Positions 1-6,738 of a stretch of DNA of 64,000 nt are shown one piece after another. The notes beneath the pieces were generated by a model. It had not been told where the DNA came from and did not search any database. It saw only the letters and a program-made list of their open reading frames with translations. The translations under genes were made by a program, and so were the position numbers. The DNA comes from Microcoleus sp. FACHB-1515 (lineage in GTDB: Bacteria; Cyanobacteriota; Cyanobacteriia; Elainellales; Elainellaceae), in assembly GCF_014696105.1 (NCBI RefSeq), contig NZ_JACJPO010000038.1, positions 248,001-312,000 on the forward strand, given 5' to 3'. The number at the start of each line of letters is the position of its first letter. Positions within the stretch are counted from its first letter, which is position 1.

Positions 1-473
1 ACGGGCATCAACTCGATCGCATTCACGCCCAATTCTGCTAAATAATCAAGTCGGTCAGTCGCATGTTGCAGTCGCGTTTTGTGCGTTCCCAAATCTTTGC
101 CGCAAAAGTCCGCCAGATGCATTTCATAGATGATTAAATCTTTGTTGGCAGCAAGTTCGCGATCGTCATATTGCCAGGTGTAGGTATCGCTAAATCGCTT
201 GCCAGATTTCACCAAAACGGTGCCGTTTTGCGTTTCGCGATCGATCGCTGTGACGTAGGGATCGTTGACCTCAACGGTTCGGCCTGCGGGTTCGGTGAGT
301 GACTGGACGCGAAATTTGTAGTGATGAACGCCGTCTTCCAGCTTTATGGTTGTCCGAAAGGTGCCGTCTTCGCCTTTCTGCATCGGAATTTCTTCCCAGT
401 TGGAAAATGAACCGATAAGTTTCACTTCAGACAAACGCGGTGCAAAAAGCTGAAATTCAATTCCGTCCGCCAT
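1..473 (-). CDS. Alpha-amylase family (GH13) glycosidase, N-terminal part
   Basis: The reading frame begins at an ATG at 473 on the minus strand and runs off the window edge, so only about 157 residues are visible. The first ~95 residues form a CBM48/E-set immunoglobulin-like domain (FQLFAPRLSEVKLIGSFSNW, then HHYKFRV). After a linker comes the beginning of the GH13 barrel (IIYEMHLADF, LDYLAELGVNAIELMP), where the first strand and the conserved N-A-I-E-L-M-P segment are typical. The family acts on alpha-glucans such as glycogen or maltodextrin. The catalytic residues lie outside the window, so branching, debranching or amylase activity cannot be decided. Confidence 0.85.
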   Translation of the reverse strand, partial: MADGIEFQLFAPRLSEVKLIGSFSNWEEIPMQKGEDGTFRTTIKLEDGVHHYKFRVQSLTEPAGRTVEVNDPYVTAIDRETQNGTVLVKSGKRFSDTYTWQYDDRELAANKDLIIYEMHLADFCGKDLGTHKTRLQHATDRLDYLAELGVNAIELMP

Positions 474-503
474 TAACCCAATCCTTTGCTGTAAATGTTG
501 CTG

Positions 504-533
504 AAAAACCCTTCAAACAATTTGCTTGAAGGG
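504..533 (-). terminator. Intrinsic terminator of the DUF2795 gene
   Basis: An 8-bp inverted repeat (CCCTTCAA at 509-516 and TTGAAGGG at 526-533) is followed on the minus strand by five T residues (A at 504-508). It lies just after the stop of the gene at 545-739 and points the right way to end its transcript. Confidence 0.8.
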
Positions 534-544
534 CTAAAAACAAT

Positions 545-739
545 CTATTCGAGTTCGCCAACGGCTTTATTTACATCCGTTGGTGTTTCAAATTCTTCGT
601 CAGGCAACTGCTCTAAAATCGACTTCATGTCTTTGTCTGCACCGTTCTTTTCTGCGTGATTAATCACGTCTTCTTTGCTTGCAGGATAGTCAAGACCTTT
701 CAAGTGCTTTTGCAGTTCGATCGGGTTCACCTTTGCCAT
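545..739 (-). CDS. DUF2795 family protein, 64 aa
   Basis: A small charged protein beginning MAKVNPIELQKHLKGLDYPA and ending in an acidic helix; this is the DUF2795 fold. Family members are about 60-70 residues, so it is full length. Some DUF2795 proteins occur with stress or desiccation genes, but the biochemical role is unknown. The start is supported by AAGAGG six bases before the ATG on the minus strand. It is monocistronic: an intrinsic terminator follows at 504-533 and the next gene upstream is divergent. Confidence 0.8.
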   Translation of the reverse strand: MAKVNPIELQKHLKGLDYPASKEDVINHAEKNGADKDMKSILEQLPDEEFETPTDVNKAVGELE

Positions 740-980
740 ATTTGCCTCTTAAAAACAATTGAATACATTACTGAAACTGAACAGTAGAAATGTAAACGCT
801 AATATGTTTAAGAAGCTTCATTCTCAGGCATTGTTTGCAGTTTGAAGCAGGTCTATCTCGATGCAGATGCTAGAAAAATCAAATTCTGATTTCAGTCGCG
901 ATCTCTCTCGATCGACTGAGGCTGGTCAGTTCACCATTTCTTAAAACGAAAAGGTGGATTATTAAACTTTGTTGCGATCG

Positions 981-1625
981 ATGCAGAATCTTTCTTTTGA
1001 GCTTGGGATGCGGCGGACGGCAACGGTTCTTGCTGTCATCGTCCTGACGTTGACATTGGTAGCGGGCGTGACAGGCGTATTGCTGGCGTTTTACTATGAG
1101 CCTGCCGCAGGTCGAGCCTACACCTCGCTGCAAGAAATTGTGAATGATGTGCAAAATGGTCAGCTCATCTTGGGTTTGCACAACTATGCGGGGCATGGGC
1201 TAATTGGTGTAGCTTTGATCGAAATCATCTTAATGTTTCTCGGTCGCCGCTTTACAAGAAGCTGGCTGACCACTTGGATTAGCGGCATTTTGCTGACGCT
1301 GACGGCGATCGGCCTGGGCTGGACTGCGATGATTTTGGGCTGGGATCAGCTTGGCTACTGGCGATTCCGCATTGAACTGGGCACGATCGAAGCGATTCCG
1401 GTCATTGGCGGGACGCTGCGCGACATCCTCGTCGGCGGTGGCAGCGTCAACACGACAACAGTTGAACATCTCTACACCATTCACAGCTACCTGCTGTCGG
1501 CAGGCGCAGTGCTGCTGGCGATCGTTCACCTTGCTGCATCGATTCTGGCTGCTCGTCCGGTTGCCCAAGAACAAGCCTCTCCTGTGCAGGAAGACGCACC
1601 TGTGCCGACTGGCGTGGGCAGCTAG
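981..1625 (+). CDS. Stand-alone cytochrome b6-like membrane protein with one heme ligand changed
   Basis: About 214 residues resemble the N-terminal four-helix half of cytochrome b/b6. Counting from the TTG at 969, His71 and His172/His187 sit where heme ligands of b6 lie (H-x14-H in the last helix), and GWDQLGYW plus EAIPVIGG match the conserved Q-loop region. The position 14 after His71, normally His, is Glu85 (GAA at 1221-1223). No Rieske protein, cytochrome f or subunit IV is next to it, so it is probably not the photosynthetic b6. The start is uncertain: ATG 981 is used here, but AAGGTGG at 951-957 is better spaced for TTG 969 or 972. Its stop overlaps the stop of the convergent antiporter gene. 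Confidence 0.75.
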   Translation: MQNLSFELGMRRTATVLAVIVLTLTLVAGVTGVLLAFYYEPAAGRAYTSLQEIVNDVQNGQLILGLHNYAGHGLIGVALIEIILMFLGRRFTRSWLTTWISGILLTLTAIGLGWTAMILGWDQLGYWRFRIELGTIEAIPVIGGTLRDILVGGGSVNTTTVEHLYTIHSYLLSAGAVLLAIVHLAASILAARPVAQEQASPVQEDAPVPTGVGS

Positions 1626-3529
1626 GAGCGGACTTCTTCAACGGGAGGCAGCAGACTGGCAACCGGAATTTCTTCGATCGCTGGAAGTTTTTCGACGGTC
1701 AGTGGCGCTTGGCTGACGCCGCCTGCCAATCTGCGGAGCAGCAGCGGTTTCGGGTCATGCAGCAGATAGATGAGGCGATCGCCCGCCTGCCACTCTTCGA
1801 TCGGAGGCACAAGCTGTAGGTATCCGTCGCGATCGATTAGCAGGGGCAGGAGTTCGCCCGATCGAATTAAAGCTTCCAAGTGAACCTGCTGAAAGTCAAA
1901 GCCAATTTCCCGCAGTACGGTTTCGCCCAGCTTGACGGTGCGATCGCGCAGATATTGATTCCAAATCTTCAGCGGCATCTGTGGCAAAAAGGCGGGCTGA
2001 ATTTTGCTGGAGGGTGCAGCCTCGGCAGGCATCAAGGCAAAAACGCGAGGCGGTTTGAATTCTTCGGCGGCTCGCTGGGCGAGGACGAGATTGACTTCGG
2101 CATTGCTCGTCATGCTTAAAAAAGTGCCGACTGTGGCAAGTCCGGCGGATTCAAGAACTTCGGTGTCGAGGGCAGAGGCGGCGATCGCCTTGAGATTTTC
2201 TGCTTCTGCCTCGGCACAAGCTTCCGCATCGGTATCGATCAAGACAACCGAGTCACCCCGCTCTTGAAACAATCGGGCTAACAAGCGACTGAGCGGATTG
2301 CAGCCGACGATCACCGCGCCTGTGGCTTCAGACGACGTGATACGCAATAGTTTCGCCACCCATCGCGCTGTCACGCCTTGCAGCAGTACGGTGGAAATGA
2401 TGGTGAGGAAGACGATCGCCTTGATCGCCGCGCCGCCGCTGATTCCGCGCTCGGTCAGCAAAATCGCGAACAGCGAAGCTACCGAAGCCGCCACAATGCC
2501 GCGAGGCGCAACCCAGCACAGGAAAAGTTTTTGTCGCCAGTTGAGGTCGCTATTCCAAGTACAAATCCAGATGTTGAGGGGTCGTACCAGAAACATCAGA
2601 ACGGCAACCGTCAGCAGTGCGCCGCCGCCCAAAGCGAAGAGGCTGGCGATCGACAAATCTGCTGCCAGCAGCACAAACAGCACCGACACGGCCAAAATCG
2701 TCAACTGGCTTTTAAATCTCAGCAATAAGCGCTGTTCCGGCAGCGATGACGCCCGCATCACAATTCCGGCCAGAACGGTTGTCATCAGTCCGGCTTCGCT
2801 GCGAATCGACTGCGCCAAGCCAAACAACCCCCAGACGCCTGCCAAAACGACAAGATTTTTCAGCTCTTCTGCTAAAAAACTGGCGCGTTTGAGAAACAAG
2901 CTGAGCAGCCAGCCGCCGATCGCCCCGATGCTTGCGCCGATTCCCAGGCGCACCAACAGCCCGCCAATGACAAGCTGAAAATCAGCATCGCCGTTTAGGA
3001 GCACATCCAGAACGACAACCGCCAAAATTGCACCGATCGGGTCGATCAAAACGCTTTCGCCTTCTAGCAGCGCGGCGACTTGGCGATCGACCTTCACCTG
3101 TTTCAGAAGCGGGCTGATCACGGTGGGGCCAGTGACAACAACGAGTGCAGCATAAAGGAAGGCGATTCCCCAGGGGAATTCACCGAGCCAGTGTGCTGCC
3201 ACGCCGCCGCCCAACAGCGTGATCAGCGTTCCGATCGTCACTAGATTTCGCAGACTGCCGGACACGCGACCGAGATCGCGCAGTTCCAAATTCAAGCCGC
3301 CCTCAAACAAAATGAGGGCAACAGCAAGTCCGACGATGACTTCTAAACCGTCGCCCAGCATTTGCGGATGCAGCAAATTCAAGCCGTCTGAACCTAGCAG
3401 AATGCCGAACAGCAGCAGAAAAACAATGCTGGGAATTTTTAGAAAATCCCCAACCACTTGCGCCGCAATGCCGACGAGAACGGTGAAAACGATTTGCAGA
3501 GTTAGTTCAAGCGTTGCATCCATCGGCAA
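1622..3529 (-). CDS. Cation/proton antiporter (CPA family) with C-terminal TrkA-type domains
   Basis: A 635-residue protein. Residues ~1-400 hold about twelve hydrophobic helices of the Na+/H+ exchanger fold, including ALLEGESVLIDPIGA, the ion-binding helix. The Asp is kept but the Asn that usually precedes it in CPA1 proteins is Ile. Residues ~400-520 form a Rossmann-like TrkA-N domain (AVIVGCNPLSRLLARLF) whose glycine motif is degenerate, and the tail resembles TrkA-C. It is expected in the plasma or thylakoid membrane, exchanging Na+ or K+ for H+ in pH or salt homeostasis. Transported ion and direction cannot be read from sequence. It is convergent with the cytochrome b-like gene and shares the palindromic stop CTAG. 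Confidence 0.88.
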   Translation of the reverse strand: MPMDATLELTLQIVFTVLVGIAAQVVGDFLKIPSIVFLLLFGILLGSDGLNLLHPQMLGDGLEVIVGLAVALILFEGGLNLELRDLGRVSGSLRNLVTIGTLITLLGGGVAAHWLGEFPWGIAFLYAALVVVTGPTVISPLLKQVKVDRQVAALLEGESVLIDPIGAILAVVVLDVLLNGDADFQLVIGGLLVRLGIGASIGAIGGWLLSLFLKRASFLAEELKNLVVLAGVWGLFGLAQSIRSEAGLMTTVLAGIVMRASSLPEQRLLLRFKSQLTILAVSVLFVLLAADLSIASLFALGGGALLTVAVLMFLVRPLNIWICTWNSDLNWRQKLFLCWVAPRGIVAASVASLFAILLTERGISGGAAIKAIVFLTIISTVLLQGVTARWVAKLLRITSSEATGAVIVGCNPLSRLLARLFQERGDSVVLIDTDAEACAEAEAENLKAIAASALDTEVLESAGLATVGTFLSMTSNAEVNLVLAQRAAEEFKPPRVFALMPAEAAPSSKIQPAFLPQMPLKIWNQYLRDRTVKLGETVLREIGFDFQQVHLEALIRSGELLPLLIDRDGYLQLVPPIEEWQAGDRLIYLLHDPKPLLLRRLAGGVSQAPLTVEKLPAIEEIPVASLLPPVEEVRS

Positions 3530-3575
3530 TCTGCGTCAGGGTGAGCGGAGCGATTTTGTACCGCAAGCGAGAGCG

Positions 3576-3625
3576 ATACCGTTCCGAGAGCGCTAAAGCA
3601 ATACCGTTCCGGGAGCGCTGAAGCG
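3576..3625. repeat. 25-bp tandem repeat, two copies
   Basis: Two adjacent 25-bp units (3576-3600 and 3601-3625) both begin ATACCGTTCCG and differ at three positions. A shorter, degraded copy precedes them at about 3558-3575. They lie between the antiporter and mltA genes, upstream of the antiporter start. Confidence 0.8.
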
Positions 3626-3668
3626 ATCGAGCCTCATTGTACTTCGCTTTTTCAATCCTCTGAAAGCC

Positions 3669-4799
3669 TCATTCCCTCAGCAGCAGGTAATAAAGCTGTC
3701 CGGGTGCGTTGATTAGGCCAGCGCGATCGCCCGCCAATTCGCCGCTGCCCATAAAAATATCGACTCGTCCGGCTCCACGAATTGCGCCGCCTGTGTCTTG
3801 ATCGAGGACATAGCGGCTGACGGATTCGAGTTGAAGTTGCGTGTTAGGGATCTGGGTTCGGATGAGGGCAAGTGCGCCCGGAGGCATCAGCGATCGATCG
3901 GTAGCGATCGATCTTTCTGGCGTGACAGGGACGTTGAGGCTTCCTGTTGCGGGTGCGCCTTGTGTGGAGCGGAAGAAGACGAAGCGATCGTTTCTGGGCA
4001 AATACTGGCTTAACTCTTCGGGATGCTGTTGGAAGTAGGCGACCACGTTTTGCAGCGTCAAGCCTTCCGCTGATAGCTTGCCGTCGCGCACGAGTTCTCG
4101 CCCGATCCCCGTATAGGGATAGTTGGTGTGTCCGGCATAGCCGACTGTCATGATGCTGTCGTCGGTGAGTTGTAGTCTTGCTGAGCCTTGCACCTGGATT
4201 AGGAAGGCGTCGAGGCGATCGCGTAGCCAAACCAGTTCCAATCCGCGCAGTCGCCCTTGCGATCCCTGCAAGCCGTCTACGCCTTCTAGTTGAATGCGTG
4301 TCGGATGTGGCTGCGGCCAACTGGCAAGATCCGGCGGTTCGCGATAGATCGGATAGCGAAATTCCGCTGTTGGGGTGCGGCTGGCCGCGAAAACGGGTTC
4401 AAAATAGCCTGTGAAATCGACGGTTCCTTGTCCGTCGCGCCCGATCGATTGATGAAACTCGAATTCGCGCTGCACAGCGGCTTGCAGGTCAGCAGGAGAG
4501 CGGGTTGTTTGCAGCAGTTGCCGAAAGCGAATCAGGCTGCGCTGGACACGATCGCGAGTGATCCCCGGTATTGCCAACGCTTGATAGTCGGTTTGGGCGT
4601 TTGCTGTCCGCAGGTAGGTGAGGGAGTGGTCGATCGATCGCATCAGGGCTGGACGGCTCGATCGATCGATGAGTGATGTGTCTTGCGCGATGGCAGGCGT
4701 TGCAGGTTGCAGAACGAGCAGGGCTTGCGATCGAACGGGGATCGCCAGCAGCAGGACGGCAATCAGACCAAGCGTGAACAGCGCGAATCGGTTGAGCAT
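3669..4799 (-). CDS. mltA: Membrane-bound lytic murein transglycosylase A
   Basis: A 376-residue exported protein: an N-terminal hydrophobic signal segment (residues ~5-25) precedes the MltA double-psi barrel. Recognisable family elements are VDFTGYFEPVF, the substrate-groove motif FLIQVQGSARL, and the C-terminal 3D-like segment DTGGAIRGAGRVDIFMGSG, which carries conserved aspartates. The enzyme cleaves the MurNAc-GlcNAc bond of peptidoglycan with formation of a 1,6-anhydro end. No lipobox cysteine is obvious at the signal-peptide end, so it may be periplasmic or signal-anchored rather than a lipoprotein. The next gene upstream on the same strand is the 83-residue protein, 9 bases away, so the two are probably co-transcribed. 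Confidence 0.92.
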   Translation of the reverse strand: MLNRFALFTLGLIAVLLLAIPVRSQALLVLQPATPAIAQDTSLIDRSSRPALMRSIDHSLTYLRTANAQTDYQALAIPGITRDRVQRSLIRFRQLLQTTRSPADLQAAVQREFEFHQSIGRDGQGTVDFTGYFEPVFAASRTPTAEFRYPIYREPPDLASWPQPHPTRIQLEGVDGLQGSQGRLRGLELVWLRDRLDAFLIQVQGSARLQLTDDSIMTVGYAGHTNYPYTGIGRELVRDGKLSAEGLTLQNVVAYFQQHPEELSQYLPRNDRFVFFRSTQGAPATGSLNVPVTPERSIATDRSLMPPGALALIRTQIPNTQLQLESVSRYVLDQDTGGAIRGAGRVDIFMGSGELAGDRAGLINAPGQLYYLLLRE

Positions 4800-4808
4800 T
4801 CCGGTTTT

Positions 4809-5060
4809 TTAGTAGCGATCGACGCTGCCGGAGAAGATCGGTTCCACGCGAATGCTGATGACGCGGGAGGGGCGCACGACCATGTATTCGCCTTGGATGT
4901 TGCGGATGGGGACGCTGATGAATTCGTCGGAGCTGGATTTGGGTACGAGCTGGCCGCTGTACCATTTTTGGAAGTCTTCGATTGTGGGAAAGCGGACTTC
5001 TTCGCGGTGGCCGCCTTCCATCATGATGTAGACGGCGATTTCGCTGGGGGTTCTGGGCAT
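4809..5060 (-). CDS. Conserved cyanobacterial hypothetical protein, 83 aa
   Basis: Starts MPRTPSEIAVYIMMEGGHRE and contains VRFPTIEDFQKWYSGQL. A perfect GGAGG lies six bases before the ATG at 5060, which decides this start over a longer in-frame extension to 5462 that runs through a dispersed repeat. I recall similar short proteins in other cyanobacteria but no function. It is soluble, without signal or membrane segment. It precedes mltA on the same strand with a 9-base gap, so a shared transcript is likely. Confidence 0.75.
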   Translation of the reverse strand: MPRTPSEIAVYIMMEGGHREEVRFPTIEDFQKWYSGQLVPKSSSDEFISVPIRNIQGEYMVVRPSRVISIRVEPIFSGSVDRY

Positions 5061-5392
5061 GGTTGCCTCCGGTATGGCACTGGAGTCAATATTCCCAGAG
5101 GTGGGGAAAAAAATGAAGGGATTGTTTTTTTGGTGATGGATTGCTTTAAGTTGAGGGATCGATCGCCTTTTGACTTGCCTTCGATTTTCCGAACCCTTGG
5201 AGGCTAGGGCCACCCCCACACAAACCTCCAACCCCGACCAAAGGCCACCCTCTGGACTCCCAAAGGTCATATCTATGAGTGTCAATGTGGCGCTACGCAT
5301 CTGCTTACCCGCCGCGACCCTCGTGCGATCTGCTTTCCCAACGGTCATTGCATCCAGCAAACCATCCTCAAAGTTCTCCACCAGTGGGGGAT
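5061..5392. other. Intergenic region with one copy of a dispersed repeat
   Basis: No gene is supported here. The part nearest the 83-aa gene carries repeat copy A (5138-5233). The rest (5234-5392) is open in one minus-strand frame but has no recognisable protein and no ribosome binding site. Confidence 0.6.
5138..5233 (-). repeat. Dispersed ~96-bp structured repeat, copy A
   Basis: Read on the minus strand it aligns along its whole length with 10063-10160. Shared blocks are TTGGAGG, TGTGTGGGG, CCCTAGCCTCCA and TCGGAAAATCGAA. TGGAGG and CCTCCA form an inverted repeat that closes a GC-rich hairpin. It sits about 80 bases upstream of the 83-aa gene, in the same orientation. Confidence 0.75.
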
Positions 5393-6571
5393 TTAGGGGG
5401 CTTTTCCCGATCGCTTCACCTGCAAAATTGCGATCGCCAACCCTCCCGCCACCAATCCCCAAAAGGCTGATCCAATGCCAAAGAGCGTGACGCCGGAAGC
5501 TGTGACGAGGAACGTGATCAGGGCGGGTTCGCGTTCTTTTTCGTGGGTGAGTGCGGTGGCGAGGCCGTTGCCGATCGTGCCCAGAAGGGCGAGGCCGGCG
5601 ATCGCTAATACAAGCTCTTTGGGAAAGGCGGCGAAAACTTCGGTGACGGTTGCGCCAAACAGTCCGACCAGCAGGTAGAAAAGTCCGGCGAAAATGGCGG
5701 CGACGTAGCGTTTATTTGGGTCTTCGTGAGCTTCGCGACTAAGGCAGATTGCCGCTGTGATCGCAGCAAGATTGAGGGCGAATGCGCCGAAGGGGGCGAG
5801 GGCGATCGTGGCGGCACCCGTCCAGCCAATTAGCGGTGAAATCGGGACGGAGTAGCCGGATGCTCGAATTACCGCAACGCCAGGAACGTTTTGCGAAGCC
5901 ATCGTGACGACAAATAAGGGGAGGGCAATGCCGATCAGTCCCTGAAAGGAAAATTGCGGCAGCGTCAAAATCGGCTGGGCGAACTGTAAGCGGATATTTT
6001 CAAGGTGTAGGAGTCCTTGCAGGGCAGCGATCGCGATCCCCAGTGCCAGCGCGGACACAACGGCATAGCGCGGTAGACGACGGCGCATCACCAAATACAC
6101 GCAAAACATCGCGAACACCATTACAAACTGCGTTTTCATTGCGGTGAACACATCCAGCCCGAAGCGCAGGAGGACACCTGCCAGCATTCCGGATGCGATC
6201 GAAATCGGAATGCGATCGATCGCCCGCTCAAACCAGCCTGTGAAGCCACTGATTGTGATCAGGAGGCCACAGATCAAGAATGCACCGATCGCTTCCGTCA
6301 GAGGAATGCCTGCCGCCGCCGTGATCAGCATCGCCGCACCCGGAGTAGACCAAGCCGTCACGACGGGAATGCGATAGCGTAGCGACAGCACGATGCAGGT
6401 GAGTCCCATACCCAAGCCGAGCGCAAACATCCAGGAGCCAATTTCGGCAGGAGAAGCACCCAACGCTTGAGCCGCCTGAAAGACGATCACGGCGGAACTC
6501 GTGAAGCCGACGAGGACGGTGACGAAGCCTGCGATCGCTGCCGATGCTGAAAAATCTTTGAGGAAAGCCAT
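5393..6571 (-). CDS. BenE-family (benzoate:H+ symporter-like) membrane transporter
   Basis: A 392-residue, almost entirely hydrophobic protein with about twelve membrane segments. The N-terminus (GFVTVLVGFTSSAVIVFQAA) and VVTAWSTPGAAML match the BenE family of the nucleobase-ascorbate/sulfate permease fold, which imports benzoate with protons in soil bacteria. No aromatic degradation genes lie nearby, so the substrate in this organism is open. The gene stands alone; the next gene, pcrA, is divergent. Confidence 0.87.
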   Translation of the reverse strand: MAFLKDFSASAAIAGFVTVLVGFTSSAVIVFQAAQALGASPAEIGSWMFALGLGMGLTCIVLSLRYRIPVVTAWSTPGAAMLITAAAGIPLTEAIGAFLICGLLITISGFTGWFERAIDRIPISIASGMLAGVLLRFGLDVFTAMKTQFVMVFAMFCVYLVMRRRLPRYAVVSALALGIAIAALQGLLHLENIRLQFAQPILTLPQFSFQGLIGIALPLFVVTMASQNVPGVAVIRASGYSVPISPLIGWTGAATIALAPFGAFALNLAAITAAICLSREAHEDPNKRYVAAIFAGLFYLLVGLFGATVTEVFAAFPKELVLAIAGLALLGTIGNGLATALTHEKEREPALITFLVTASGVTLFGIGSAFWGLVAGGLAIAILQVKRSGKAP

Positions 6572-6738
6572 GTCTTTCGATCGAGCAAATGAAAGTTAGT
6601 CTAGGCAGACCGAGCGCGATCGGATTGAACAAAATTGCTGTCTTTTGCCGCTTTTCGTGGGTGAACCGTACCGCAGCTTGCGCCCAATTCGCCCGAATTT
6701 TCGATACTCTTGACTAGATACGCGATCGCCTCCGATTC

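Noticed and set aside
2298-2978. A 226-codon open frame on the plus strand inside the antiporter gene
   Set aside because: It is the antisense of a clear membrane protein, has Ser/Pro/Arg-rich shadow composition and no domain.
4809-5462. A 217-residue version of the 83-aa protein starting at 5462
   Set aside because: The extra N-terminus runs through dispersed repeat copy A and has no ribosome binding site, while ATG 5060 has a perfect GGAGG and a conserved-looking N-terminus.
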